DNA of 64,000 nucleotides from Diphasiastrum complanatum (lineage: Eukaryota; Streptophyta; Lycopodiopsida; Lycopodiales; Lycopodiaceae): contig CM055092.1 in assembly GCA_029204225.1 (NCBI GenBank), forward strand, positions 77,602,201 to 77,666,200, in the 5' to 3' direction. The notes under the pieces were generated by a model. It had not been told where the DNA came from. It saw only the letters and a program-made list of their open reading frames with translations, and ran no database searches. Positions 19,198-31,048 of the stretch are shown piece by piece. Each line of letters opens with the position of its first letter. The stretch's first letter is position 1. The position numbers and the translations under genes were made by a program.

Positions 19198-19714
19198 ATG
19201 TATTATTTGAGCCTCCCAGTTACGCCATCATTTTTTGTTGTAATTGCTATTGTGCTTAAGTGTAGCATGCTTTTCTATTTGTGTATAGCGTAGATGAATG
19301 CTTGTTGTGATTGAATGCACTTTATCGCTGTTTGATCGCGCTTGTTTACTCGCTCTGATCAGAACATGGACGTCTATGACTCCTCAACTTTTGATCAGAC
19401 AATGGCTGTCTTTGATGCTTGAGGAACTCACAATATCATACTGCTCTTCCATCTATTTCAGAACCAAACTTCACATTGAATCCATAATACCACACACAAA
19501 CCATTTCTAATCTCTTTGGTGGACTATACTCTTGTTTTTGTGAGTATGAACTAATTTATAAGATCTTATTGGGAAATTAGAACACTTAAAGCTGTGATTA
19601 TATTTAGCATAAGTTGTCTATTAGACTATTTTTGCATCTAGCAGTTGATTGTAATGGGAGAGCTGTTCCGCAATATTCCGGCTCTCGCATTCTTCTATCT
19701 CCCTTGCCCCATCA
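19198..19714 (+). repeat. 3' LTR remnant of element B
   Basis: It matches the last 530 bp or so of the 5' LTR (from GTATTATTTGAGCCTC to CCCCATCA). U3 and the promoter are missing. The join to integrase coding sequence lies in a shared TGAGA(C/T). Confidence 0.9.
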
Positions 19715-19724
19715 GGAGGGAGCT

Positions 19725-20760
19725 TGATAGATGCTACCCACGAGCTAATGCAATGAAGGGCCTATTCTCTTGGAGTATTGGGGGGTAAGTGGTGGGCCTA
19801 CTCTCTCTCCTCCAATAAAAAACACAAATGCATTTCTACCCAAAGAGGGTAGTGTCCTTGGTAGTCCATGTTGTACCACCAAACCATGCCTTTAGCCCTC
19901 ACAAAATGATGAGAGATCTCAATATGCTTTGACCTTGCATGGAAGATTGGATTGGTTGCAAGGTCTTGGGATTCAATGTTGTCATTATAAAGAGTTGGAA
20001 CAACATCTAAACTCATGACCTTTACCTCCATAAGTAGCCTTTTGATCCATAGAAGCTCCTTTGTAGTGGTAGTGAGAGCTTTGTACTTAGCCTCAGTTGA
20101 AGAAAGTGAGATAGTTTCTTGTTTCTTGGACAACCAAGAAACAACTCCTCCACCAATGAATGTTGCATAGGCACTTGTGGATTTTCTATCTCTTTTATCA
20201 CCTACAAATTCGAGTCACTAAAGGCATGCAAATCAATAACATCTCCTCTATAAAGAATTTTATGAGCTAGAGTGCCCAAGATGTATCTCAAGATCCTTTT
20301 AGCACTTTTCCAATTTATGACCAATGGATCTTGCATATATTGACTTAGTCTACACACATTAGAGCATAGATCGGGCCTAGTTATGGTGATCCACATTAAG
20401 AGCCTATAAGCTGCCTATAAAGAGTGATTTCCATAAATGATGCTTCTTCACTTTTGTTGAGCACTTTTACATCTTGCTCCATTGGTGTTTCTACATGCTT
20501 GCAATCTTGCATCTTGAATCTATTGAGAGAACTTTGAGCATACTTAGATTGAATAATGAATATGAAATCTGAACCTCTAAGTATTTCTATGCCCAATATA
20601 AAGTGAAGTTGATCCAGATCTACCATCTTAATATCTAGTGATAGACTTTTCTTGGTTTTCTCAATGCCATCAATGTTTTCACCACTAAGTATGATGTCAT
20701 CTACATAGATCAATAATAATACAATGCCATTTACATCAAACATTATGTACAAGCTTGGAT
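19725..20760 (-). pseudogene. Ty1/copia fragment C: RT end and RNase H
   Basis: On the minus strand from right to left: RT palm with an intact LLIYVDDIILSG active site (20750-20680), FILGIEILRGSDF, a thumb segment, LSQYMQDPLVINWKSAKRIL, then RNase H with ETISLSSTEAKYKALTTTTK and HARSKHIEISHHFVRAKG. Stops at about 20396 and 20201 break it. The RNase H end is followed by a purine-rich tract (minus strand GGAGGAGAGAGAG) as expected before a 3' LTR, but element B truncates that LTR. RT before the palm is gone. Confidence 0.85.
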
Positions 20761-21007
20761 CATACTCACTTTGTCCTAACTGCCCTCCTTCCTTCTCTCA
20801 ATTGTACTCTCTCAAATGAAGCCTGCAGAAAAAAATGAACTGTTTTTCAACAGTCTACATTTTTGGTGTAATTGTCGCTACAGTCTGCATTTTTCTTCAC
20901 AGTTTATGATAGGCGACAATTGCAAAAAATGTGACATTTATGATAGGTGACAAAAGCAAAAAATGCAACATTCATTTTTACATGCAGTTTCTGATAGGTG
21001 ACAAAAA

Positions 21008-21237
21008 GTGAAAAACCCGACACCGTAATTTTACACGGGTTTCTACACAAGCAAAAAACCAACACTATAATTTTACACGAGTTTCTACACAAGTAAAAAA
21101 TCCGACACTACAGTTTTACACGGGATTCTACACAGGCGAAAAACCCGACACTGTAGTTTTACACGGGATTCTACACAGGTGAAAAACTCGACACTGCAGT
21201 TTTACATGGGATTTTACACAGGTGAAAAACCCGACAC
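21008..21237 (+). repeat. 43-bp tandem array, split by element D
   Basis: Five and a half units of about 43 bp share GAAAAACCCGACAC, TTTTACACGGG and TTCTACACAG. The array resumes after element D at 27148-27197 with the same phase (TGTAGTTTTACACGGGATTC). More diverged relatives (GATAGGTGACAAAAAG) lead into it from about 20880. It probably belongs to the U3 or internal end of an older retroelement. Confidence 0.85.
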
Positions 21238-22232
21238 TGAAGAAACGAAATGTTTCTACTACAAAGCCTTGCTAGCTTTCAGCCCTCAGCCTGACGAAGA
21301 TGTTCGTGAACACAAAGTCAAGAGACACGAAGCACGAAAAGTTTCGTGAACTCAAAAGTCAAAGAGACGCGAACTCGAAAGTCGAAGGAACGAAGACAAA
21401 CAGTTCACGAACTCGAAAGATTCACGAACGATAATCTTTTGCGGTCTAGTACGAGAGAAGACAAACGACCAAAACGAGACCTTCTCCTGTCCTCCACGCT
21501 CCAGAGAGTGCCAACGAGATCATGCAAGTACCCAGAAGTACAGATGTATGATCTGATGGCATGACGTCAACAAATACATTTTAAGTCGTGGCTAATCTGC
21601 CAGTCTTGTATTTCTCTGATTAGTTGTAGATGCTTAATCACTCTAATCTTAGATTTACATAGAGCGACTATACTTATTGGATGTTACTTGACATCTAGAT
21701 TAACAGAGCACACATACAGTGTAATGTAGTAGTCTGATGCTAGTAAGCAATCAAGACGAAATACAGAATACATGTCCGCTTGCGTGAGAAGACAATTCTG
21801 TCTAGGATCTGTAGATCCAACTGTCCGCTAGTAAAATGAGACGATTGCTCGTGAGAGAACTGTGTTTCTTCCACGCCAGCGCACTGCGTGGACTTGCATG
21901 CAGTGCTTGAAGAGATCAAAGAGAGAGAGATCAATATAGATGATTTTTTTTGTTGTGTCTGATTTCGAATGCAAATGCGTATGCTGTTTATTCGTGTGTC
22001 TAACTAAGTTTCTTTGTTCATTTGAATTTTGCACCTTGGTTGAAACTATGTTGAATGCTGCATTAATTTTATAAATGTAGATCAGCAGTGCCTGACTACA
22101 CTCTGGATGACTGTAGGAGTGATTCAGCTGGCAATGTCCAACGATCGCATCTGAACTCCATCCGAGGGCAAGAGAGAGTCGTGGTTCCTTCGCAAAAGCT
22201 TCGTGACTTTGATCCTCCTCATACTCTCATCA
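21238..22232 (+). repeat. 5' LTR of element D (995 bp)
   Basis: Starts TGAAGAAACGAAATGTTTC and ends CTCCTCATACTCTCATCA. It pairs with 26185-27147. Repeated CGAACTCGAAAGTCGAAG-like words lie near its start (21340-21430). Confidence 0.93.
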
Positions 22233-22233
22233 G

Positions 22234-22245
22234 TGGTATCAGAGT
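22234..22245 (+). promoter_or_regulatory. Primer-binding site of element D
   Basis: TGGTATCAGAGT one base after the LTR: 11 of 12 positions match the initiator tRNA-Met site. Confidence 0.85.
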
Positions 22246-22348
22246 GGGTCATCCTGTCATATTCTGACATAGCCAAGAAGCTAGCAGATCCAGGAGGCCA
22301 AGCATTCAAACAAACAACCATCAACAAGGGAACAGACTTCAAGAAGCA

Positions 22349-23930
22349 ATGGCTTCAATCAGCAGCATTCAGAGCAAGATCTGCACAATATTTGATTATT
22401 CAGGATCTAACTTTCTAGCCTGGAAAGTTAAGACATCACTGATACTCAAGGGCGAAGGACTATTCCCCTGGGTGGGTGGCACAGAAGAAATGCCTACGAC
22501 AACATGCAAGGAGCTACGCGAATGGAGGGAGAAAAACGACAAGGCAGTAGCCTTGCTATCATCTTCCATCGAAGATAGTCTCACACTTGACCTGGCTACA
22601 CTCTCCAAAGCTAAGGAGATGTGGGATGCATTACTCACCAGATTTCAGACAAAATCAAGAAGTCAAATCATGATTCTGGAAGATCAACTGACGAATTTGC
22701 AGTGGGATGGAAAAGACCTCACTTCTTTTGAAAGAAAGATGAAGGATCTGTTTCTGTCACTACATAACTCTGGAGCAGAGAACACTGTGTCAGCTGAGAA
22801 GTAGCTCACGTACATGTTGAGAGCCTTATCCAGATCATTTCAAATGACAAGAATCCTGCTTGCGAAAGATCCTGCCATGAACCTCGAAAAGGCGATTGTC
22901 GAGATTCGAGAGGAAGTCGAGGCCAGAGAACACTTGATCACAAAGATGGTTCTGATCAGGCCCTCTATGACAACAAAGAAAAATCCAAGAAGCAGTTTAA
23001 GCCTAAGAGGGAGTCAAATCAGAGGCAAGATTGTGACCAGCAAGTAGAGGGGACTAGCAAGAGCAACTGGAAGAGCAAAGGGAGGTTGAAACAACAAGGT
23101 GTAGACAAGAAGACTTGCGTGAGATGTAGAAGAGACGGGCATACAGTAGATACATGTTGGCTCAATTTCAAGATTGAGTGTATGCATTGTCATAAGATCA
23201 TGCAGCCATGGATTGCTGCCAGAACCCGAGAAAGAAATCAGCACAGAACAGACAGGAGAACAACAATAGTTCATCCTATGTCGAGGAGCCTGAGAGCTCA
23301 AAAATGGGCTAAGAAAGAACGAACAAATACTGTTCGACCACCTATATCTGTGAAGATGTGTGTGCAACATCAAGATCTGACACACATGAGATGATTTTAG
23401 ACTCAGGAGCCACCTCACACTTCGTGACATCAAGACATATAATGTCTGATCTAAGAAGTGTAGATCCCTCAAGATTCATAGTTCTTGGAGATGGATCTAG
23501 ACATCAAGTGAACGATATTGGTTCACTATGGCTCAACACCAACGATAGAGACAAACGACTCGAAGATGTCCTGTTTGTGCCTACTTTGCAACAAGACTTG
23601 CTCTCTGTAGCAAGAATAGCAGATGCAGAGATGCGTTTGACATCTTTTGACGAAGCATGCAGCATGTTTGATGCCAGTACCAGTACTTTGATCGCTCAAG
23701 ACAAAAGAAAAAAAAATCTATATCATTTAAAGGTACGCCTACCTGCAGATCAGATGCATCAGACTCATGATGACCAGCCAGACGCTCTGTGGCACAAGAG
23801 ACTCTGCCACATGAAATCAATGGCACTTTACCAAGCAAGCCATCATGGAGCAATAACGAGGTCAGCATCTCGAATGCAGCTAGTTCGACTACCCATGTAC
23901 ACCATTCGTCAAAGACTCCTACAGAATGAC
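22349..23930 (+). pseudogene. copia gag and protease (element D)
   Basis: The ATG at 22349 gives MASISSIQSKICTIFDYSGS, a UBN2-type gag, with SIEDSLTLDLATLSKAKEMW and FQTKSRSQIMILEDQLTNLQ. A TAG at 22802 interrupts; the frame then continues to a stop at 23045. After a frameshift comes the zinc knuckle CVRCRRDGHTVDTC (CX2CX4HX4C, intact). Another shift precedes the protease motif MILDSGATSHFVTS (catalytic Asp intact), FVPTLQQDLLSVARIA and the gag-pre-integrase DALWHKRLCHMKSMAL. The frame ends near 23930. Confidence 0.9.
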
Positions 23931-26195
23931 TAAGATTCTGGAGCTAGTGCATTCTGACATCTACGGACCATTCAACGTGATCTCAGTAGGAGGTTCAAAA
24001 TATTATATAACCTTCATTGATGATTATAGCAAATTTGCCAGTGTATTTTATTCATAATAAATCTGAAGCACTTGATAGATTCACAGAATATGTGAATTGG
24101 GCTAAGAGATGTATAGACAACAAAGTGAAATAGATCAGAATAGATCAAAGTGGCGAATACATCTCGAATCGCTTCACTGACTTCTGCAATGATCGTGACA
24201 TCATTCACATAAGAACTGTAGCCTACACACCGCAACACAATGGTGTTGCTGAATGAAAGAACAGGACCCTAATGGAAGCAGCCAGATGCATGATGGCCTA
24301 CTCGAAAGCTCCAAGGGCACTGTGGGCTGAAGCAGTAGCTACAGCCGCATACATCCAGAATAGAACAAGCAAGTCTGGTGTCCCTCACACGACACCACAT
24401 GAGCTATGGTGGGGTAGAAAGCCTAGTCTGTCTCACATCAGAATCTTTAGCTATGTAGCTTATGCACATATTCCTGATAAGCTTCGAAAGAAGCTTGATG
24501 AGAAAGCCAAGCAGGGATTTCTGGTAAGATATGACAACAATTCGTCATACTACAGAGTCTACATGCCAGACATGAACATTGTGAAAACAGTGAGAGATGT
24601 CAGATTCGATAAGAGCAAGACAATGGCCAATGACGATCCTATCAGCTACGAAGTTCTGGAGAGACAGTACTATGACCTGCCGCCAATGACAGAGAGAGCA
24701 GTGGACGAACACGAAAACGAAGATTTTTGAGTCGCCTTTCATTCGAACGACGAATCTGACGAAGAAAGATTCGAGAGGCAACCTGCCACCGCAATTCCTG
24801 TAAACCAAGATGGTGCTGGATTGAGCAGAGCAGACAAAGACAAAGACGTAGCTATCCCAGAAGGATCTTCCAGAAGGTCGACAAGACCACGAAGAGCACC
24901 AACAAGATATGTGCTAGGCAGCTTAGCTTTCACATTAGAATAGTTCTGCAGATTCAGTGGCAAACCACAGACTTTCGAGGAAGCTATTGAAAGTCCATAA
25001 AAGGACAAATGGATCCAAGCCATGAACGAAGAGATGGAGTCCATGAGGAAGAACCAGGTATGGACGTTGGAGCCATTACCACATAAGTGCAAGACTGTCA
25101 AATGCAAATGGGTTTTCAAGCTCAAATATGGACCAGATGAGAACATCACAAAATACAAGACAAGACTGGTAGTGAAAGGTTTCTCTCAGCGATATGGTAT
25201 TGACTACTCTGAAACCTTCTCTCCTGTCATCAAACATTCGTCCCTACGTTTGTTATTTGCATATGCAGCAGCTTATGACCTCAGGATCCACATTGTGGAC
25301 AAGAAGACAGCCTTCTTGCATGGTGAATTAGACGAAGAGGTCTACATTGATCAACCCCCAGGATACGTCTCGAATACACTTCCTGACTATGCATTCAGAA
25401 TGCACAGAAGCATCTATGGTCTGAAACAATCAGTTCGACAATGGTACAAGAAGAAAGATCAAGCCCTGAAATCATTAGGATTCAAGCCTCTGTTGGTTGA
25501 TTCTAATGTATATGTCAAAGTTACAGATGGGCAGATCATCATAGTGGTTGTATATGTGGAAGACACTCTGATACTTTGTAGGAGTGAACAGCTAATTGCT
25601 GAAGTAAAGGCAGACATCTCAAAACATTTTAAAATAGTGGATCTAGGAGAAGCCAGGTGTTACCTAGGCTTACAAATTGAAAGAGACAACGAGGGAGGTA
25701 AGTTATACCTTCACCAGTTCAGATACATCCAGAAAATCCTAGAGGACTTTGGGATGCTGAACTACAAAGGAGCGAACACTCCAATGCGCGCAGGGATGGT
25801 GCTGACAAGCGACGACTGTCCAAGTACTGAGGAAGAGAGGGAACAAATGTAGCTCACACCTTACAGGAAGCTGATAGGATCATTGATGTACCTTGCAGAC
25901 AACACACGTCTTGATATTGCTTATGCAGTGTTCAAGATGAGCCAATTCTACACGAATCTGGCTCGACACATTGGAAGATCCCGTGTTCCATTCCAGAACG
26001 AAACACATTGCGATCAAGTACCACTTGATCAAGCATGTAAGTGAGAAGAAGATGGTACAGAGCATCTTCATTGGAACGAAAGACATGGTTGCTGACATCT
26101 TCACTAAAGCCCTGGACAAAGGACTCTTTGAGAGACAAAGGAGCAGCCTCGGGATCGTAAAGCTATCATGCTTTGAGAGGGAGCTGAAGAAATGA
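23931..26195 (+). pseudogene. copia integrase, RT and truncated RNase H (element D)
   Basis: Integrase: LVHSDIYGPF-like lead, TFIDDYSKFASV, a stop-containing DQSGEYISNRF and TPQHNGVAE; then a linker. RT from 24990: VKCKWVFKLKYGP, VVKGFSQRYGIDYSETFSPV, FLHGELDEEVYIDQPPGY, MHRSIYGLKQSVRQWYKK and the palm VVYVEDTLIL. The palm should be Y-V-D-D; the first Asp is Glu. A stop falls at 25850. The chain then jumps from QFYTNL to DPVFHSRTKHIAIKYHLI, so the RNase H core is deleted. It ends at a TGA 11 bp inside the 3' LTR. Confidence 0.9.
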
Positions 26196-27147
26196 AATTT
26201 TTCTAACTACAAAGCCTTGCTAACTCTCTGCCCTCAGCCTGACGAAAATGTTTGTGAACATGAAAGTCAGGAGACACGAAGCATGAAAAGTTTCGTGAAC
26301 TCGAAAGTCAAAGGGACGCGAACTTGAAAGTCGAAGGAACGAAGACGAACATTTCGAGAACTTGAAAGATTCACGAACAAGAATCTTTTGCGGTCTAGTA
26401 CGAGAGAAGACAAACGACCAAAACGAGACATTCTCCTGTCCTCCATGCTCTAGAAAGTGCCAACGAGATCATGCAAGTATCTAGAAGTACAGATATTTGA
26501 TTTGATGGCATGACGTCAGCAGATACATTTTAGGTCATGGCTAATCTGCCACTCTAATCACTCTAATCTTAGATTTACATAGAGCGACTATACTTACTGG
26601 ATGTTACTTGACATATAGATCAACAGAGCACACATACAGTGTAATGTAGTAGTCTGATGCTAGTAAGCAATCAAGACGAAATACATAATACATGTCTGCC
26701 TGCGTGCGAAGGCAATTCTGTCTAGGATCTGTAGATCCAACTGTACGCTAGTAAAGCGAGACTATTGCTCGAGAGAACTATGTTTCTCCCATGCTAGCAC
26801 ACTACGTGGACTTGCATGCAGTGCTTGAAGAAATCAGAGAGAGAGATCAATATAGATGATTTTCTTGTTGTGTCTGATCTCGAATGAAAATGCGTCTGCT
26901 GTTTATTCGTGTGTCTAACTAAGTTTTCTTGTTCATTTGAATTTCACACCTTGCTTGAAACTATGTTGAATGCTGCATTAATTTTATAAACGTAGATCAG
27001 CAGTGCCTGACTACACTCTAGAGGACTGTAGGAGTGATTCAGCTGGCAGTGTCCAGCGATCGCATCTGAACTCCATCCGAGGGCAAGAGAGAGTCGTGGT
27101 TTCTTCACAAAAGCTTTGAAACTTTGATCCTCCTCATACTCTCATCA
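26185..27147 (+). repeat. 3' LTR of element D (963 bp)
   Basis: Starts TGAAGAAATGAAATTTTTC and ends ACTCTCATCA. Compared with the 5' LTR it shows scattered substitutions and small deletions, including one of about 30 bp near 26550, so the insertion is not recent. Confidence 0.93.
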
Positions 27148-27786
27148 GACACTGTAGTTTTACACGGGATTCTACACAGGCGAAAACCCCGACACTCTGT
27201 TGAAATACACAAGATTCCTCACAAGTTGTCTACGTATTCACGCTCCAATAACAACTGTTCTAATTAGTCATTTAATTAGCTGTTAGGTGATTTTGTAAAT
27301 GTAAAGCTAGAATAATGCAAGATCTTTCAGCTGCTATATATGTAAATGAGCGATTGAAGATATATAGATCAGATACATTCAAAATAGAGATTAGCATTAG
27401 AGGATGATCTGACAGAAATTAAACGACCAGAACGGGTCTTTCAGTAGCTGACTCCTCAGAGTTAGTGATGATATAGAGAGAGAAATATTCAGAACTTTAG
27501 CAATTGTTTTGAATCTGTGAGTAGGATCACGTTCTTATCAGTGCAATTGTATTGTGGTCTGATCGTTTTTACTACAACTTTATTATATAGATTCGCTACT
27601 ATTCTACATCCTTTTGTATTCTTGTTAAATGAAACTAACTCTCACTCCTCTTACGCAAACATCAACATAAAGAGAAATGTTGTGAAAGTTTTCAAATCCT
27701 TAAGATCCAAGCACTTGAAAGATCTTTGATTAGAAAGAGATCAAATACACTAACCATCTCACCAATGTAGAAAAATTAGCATCTAC

Positions 27787-28328
27787 ACACAAAATGAGAT
27801 GCAAACACTAATAGAACTTGATCAAACTTGAATGAAATGATAAGGTATTGTTGTTGTTTGTACAAAACCAGCAAGCTACTGTATTTCACACATGTGGATC
27901 CGAAAATAGCAATTATAGATCTTTCTTCACATAAAATTGCATGCAATCACAAGTATAGTGCACCAACGAATAGTAGAACCCAAGAGAATTATGTATAAGC
28001 ATGAAATGAGATAGAAGAGAGAAGATTACTCTCTCCATGAGTTACAACATTTTATAACAGGTCCAAACCCTATTTGGCCACTTGGCTTTCCCTCCAAAAT
28101 GCTAACCCTACTATTTTTGGGTCTAGATTCAAAGTACCCGACATTCAAATTTGAATCTACTCAAACTCACCTTCTAACTTTCTGACACTTTCAAAAAGAG
28201 TTTATTCAAATGACATTTAGACTAATTAACTTTGAAAAGTCAATCTCTAAGTCTAAAAACAAAGTTGGCCTCAATATGCCAAATATGGAAATATAGCAAA
28301 TATGATCAAACTAGTTGAATCTTTCACA
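27787..28328 (-). repeat. 3' LTR of element E
   Basis: Matches 30504-31048 over about 540 bp. On the minus strand it starts TGTGAAAGATTCAACTAG directly after a polypurine tract (GAAGAGGGAG). A TATA box (TATAAAA, minus) lies near 28050-28056. ATGTA occurs at 27765-27769 and right after the other LTR at 31049-31053, a possible target duplication if this LTR extends to 27770. Confidence 0.88.
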
Positions 28329-30485
28329 CTCCCTCTTCAACTAGTTTCAACATGGACTTTGATAACACTCCAAATGATTTCCTATGCTTCATGAACAAGT
28401 CCTTTCCCAATGCTTTAGTGAAGATATCAGCTACACATTTTCTTGAAGACACATGTTGAAGCTCTACCTCCTTTGCAATGACTTGCTCCCTTGCAAAATG
28501 ATATTGCACCTCAATATGCTTGCTCCTAGCATAGTTTTTGACCATAGAACTTTGATCCATCATAAGAATGATCTTTTTCCTAAGAATAGATCTCCTCTCA
28601 ATAATCATGTAATGCTCAAAATAGAAACAACCGTAATTGATATAGAGAATAGTGTCCACTTGGGATGCTTCACTATTTCTTACATCAATTTTACATGTAA
28701 AAATGTGACTAGAACATGAAGAATCAAATAGAATGTAAATGAAATGATTCCACCATGCTTCCAACTTTGAACTCTATGAAAAAATACAGCAAACAAACAG
28801 TAAATGTGAGTGATCAACATTTGCTTGCATGTCTCCTCTTCCTTTGTCCTTTGTTGCCATGTATCCACCATGATACTCCATGAATGAGCCTCCATCTCCA
28901 TCTTGCCATAAGATGCCATCATCACTTGATGACTTGGCCATGAATGAGTGACATAATGAAACTATAATAGCTTCATTTCCATAAAAAATAGCAGCCAAGA
29001 ATGCTAGTACAAATCCAACATCAAAACAATGCTCACCAATGTAGCTAGTTTTACCATATCTTGACAATTTGCACACATCCACATGAAAATGCTCAAACAT
29101 GAGATAGAACAAGTAAAGTAAACTTGAAAAACACTTTCTTGATGCTCCTTTGACCTTACTTGAATCTTCAATAAGCTGCAAAAATAGATCCATAACATCT
29201 TTGCCAATTACCTCTCCTTTGATGCTCTTGACTAGTTCCAAATTGCCAACTTTCCTTTTGACTAGTTGAAGCCCTTTGAGATCAACCTCTTGATCAACAA
29301 CTTGATTATCAAATTCATTAAACAAACTTTGTTTTTCAGATTCATTATTTGATTTTACAACAATATAACATCCATCCACTTTCATAGCTCCATGTACACA
29401 AGAAGATCCACCAAAAGATGTTTCACTCTTCATAAGAGCTTGATACTCAAGATCCATTGCATGGATCCACTCCTCTTCTTTCCTTGCTTCATCTACACTT
29501 GTAGGTTAATTAAAAGAGGTTAGGAAAGCAACATAATTTTCAAAAACTACTTGCTTACCATTTTCATCACATGTGAGCCTTGAAGGTACTTGTCTTTCCC
29601 TTGATGTTCTGCTTGGCTTCAGAATTGAAGGTCCATCATCATCACCATCTAAAGTAGGATCCTTTACATCAACATCAAGAATGTTAGATCCATTCACATC
29701 ATCATCAATAGTACTTGAAGACACTTTTGGAATGTTTCCCTCATAAAAAATGATATCTCTACCAACAATCACTTTGTTAGTAGAAGGAATGTAAACCTTG
29801 TAGGCTTTACTCACCTCACTATATCCAACCAAAATACCTTTCTTTGAAGATGGATCCTCCTTGGCCCTATCATCAAGAGTAATGTTGACATAGCATGTGC
29901 ATCCAAAAGTTCTTAGAAAGTTGACACTCAGCCTCCTCTTGAATAGCATCTCAAAAGGTGTCCTTTCATCCAAAATAGCACTAGGCCACCTATTGCACAA
30001 TAAATTGGCACACAACAAAGCTTGATCCCAAAATGGTTTGTCAAGATTAGCACTTAATCTCGTAGCTTTAGCACTCTCACATAAAGTCCTATTCCTCCTT
30101 TCAGCCACTCCATTTTGTTGTGGGGTCCTTGATGTTGTATGCTCCCTCTTTATCCCATGCTCATCACAAAAGGCCTTGAACTTGGTAGATATGTATTCAC
30201 CACCATTGTCACTCCTTAAGCACTTGATCTTTGTGGAGAATTGGTTCTCCCTTGCATTCTTGAGCTTGATAAAGACATCATACACTTCATCCTTGCTAAG
30301 TTAGTAGATAGATCCAACAAAATCTACTAAAATCATCAACGAATATTACATACATCTTAGCTCCACTATTGCTAATTGTAGTAAATCCATGATTATCCGA
30401 ATGTACAAGTTGAAAAGGCTTTGTAATTTTAGATATAGATCTAGTATAAGGTAGTCTATATGACTTAGACAAAGCACAAGTCTAT
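28324..30485 (-). pseudogene. copia pol of element E with RT replaced by foreign sequence
   Basis: The minus frame reads integrase (ENQFSTKIKCLRSDNGGEYI, HGIKREHTTSRTPQQNGVAE), the post-integrase linker (LRTFGCTCYVNI, GYSEVSKAYKVYIPSTNKV) and the pre-RT lead EEEWIHAMDLEYQALMKSET at about 29420. Here RT should begin. Instead there are about 280 codons of unrelated sequence in the same frame (SLLYLFYLMFEHFHVDVC, DVGFVLAFLAAIFYGNEAII), and then RNase H resumes at DQSSMVKNYARSKHIEVQYH, ending VADIFTKALGKDLFMKHRKS before the polypurine tract. Only two stops (29506 and 28774) interrupt about 650 codons. Gag, protease and the 5' part of integrase are deleted, so the coding region abuts the 5' LTR near 30490. 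Confidence 0.82.
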
Positions 30486-30503
30486 AAAACATAACAAAGC
30501 ACA

Positions 30504-31048
30504 ACACAAAATGAGATGCAAACACTAATAAAACTTGATCAAACTTGAATGAAATGATAAAGTACTATTGATGTCCGTACAAAACCAGCAAGCAACTGTA
30601 TTTCACATGTGTGGATCCAAAAATAACAATTATAGATCATTCTACACATAAAATTGCATGCAATCACAAGTATAGTCCACCAATGGATAGTAGAACCCAA
30701 GAGAACCATGTATAAGCATGAAATAAGATGCAGAAGAGAGAAGATTACTCTCTACATGAGTTACAACCTTTTATAGCAAGGCCAGACCCTATTTGGTGAC
30801 TCTGGCTTTTCCTCCAAAATGCTAACCCTACTATTTTTGGGTCTAGATTCAAAGTACCCAACATTCAAATTTGAATCTACTCAAACTCGCCTTCTAACTT
30901 TCTGACACTTTCAAAAAGTGTTTATTCAAATGACATCTAGACTGATGAACTTTGAAAAGTCAAACTCTAAGTCTAAAAACAAAGTTGGCCTCAATATGCC
31001 AAATATGGAAATATAGCAAATATGATCAAACTAGTTGAATCTTTCACA
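30504..31048 (-). repeat. 5' LTR of element E
   Basis: Pairs with 27787-28328. The outer end on the minus strand is TGTGAAAGATTCAACTAG. Its inner side joins integrase coding sequence without a primer-binding site, so the leader and gag were lost in a deletion. Confidence 0.88.

Larger units (their letters stand above)
15994..19714 (+). mobile_element. Ty1/copia element B, complete ends, internal deletion
   Basis: A single insertion bounded by LTR ends TGTTGGAAATT and CCCCATCA and by a perfect 5-bp target duplication GGAGG (15989-15993 and 19715-19719). It has a full 5' LTR, a primer-binding site, gag, protease remnant and the start of integrase, then joins directly to the middle of the 3' LTR. 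The rest of pol and the 3' U3 are deleted. It inserted at the far end of the gypsy 3' LTR, beside element C. Confidence 0.93.
21238..27147 (+). mobile_element. Ty1/copia element D, near full length (5.9 kb)
   Basis: The 995-bp and 963-bp LTRs both run TGAAGAAA ... ACTCTCATCA, with a perfect target duplication GACAC (21233-21237 and 27148-27152). It has a primer-binding site after the 5' LTR and a purine-rich GAGAGGGAG before the 3' LTR. Gag, protease, integrase and RT are collinear, but stops, frameshifts, an active-site change and an RNase H deletion inactivate it. It inserted into the 43-bp array. Confidence 0.95.

Noticed and set aside
23014-23472. 152-codon minus-strand frame within element D
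   Set aside because: Antisense shadow of the gag/protease region; no family motif.
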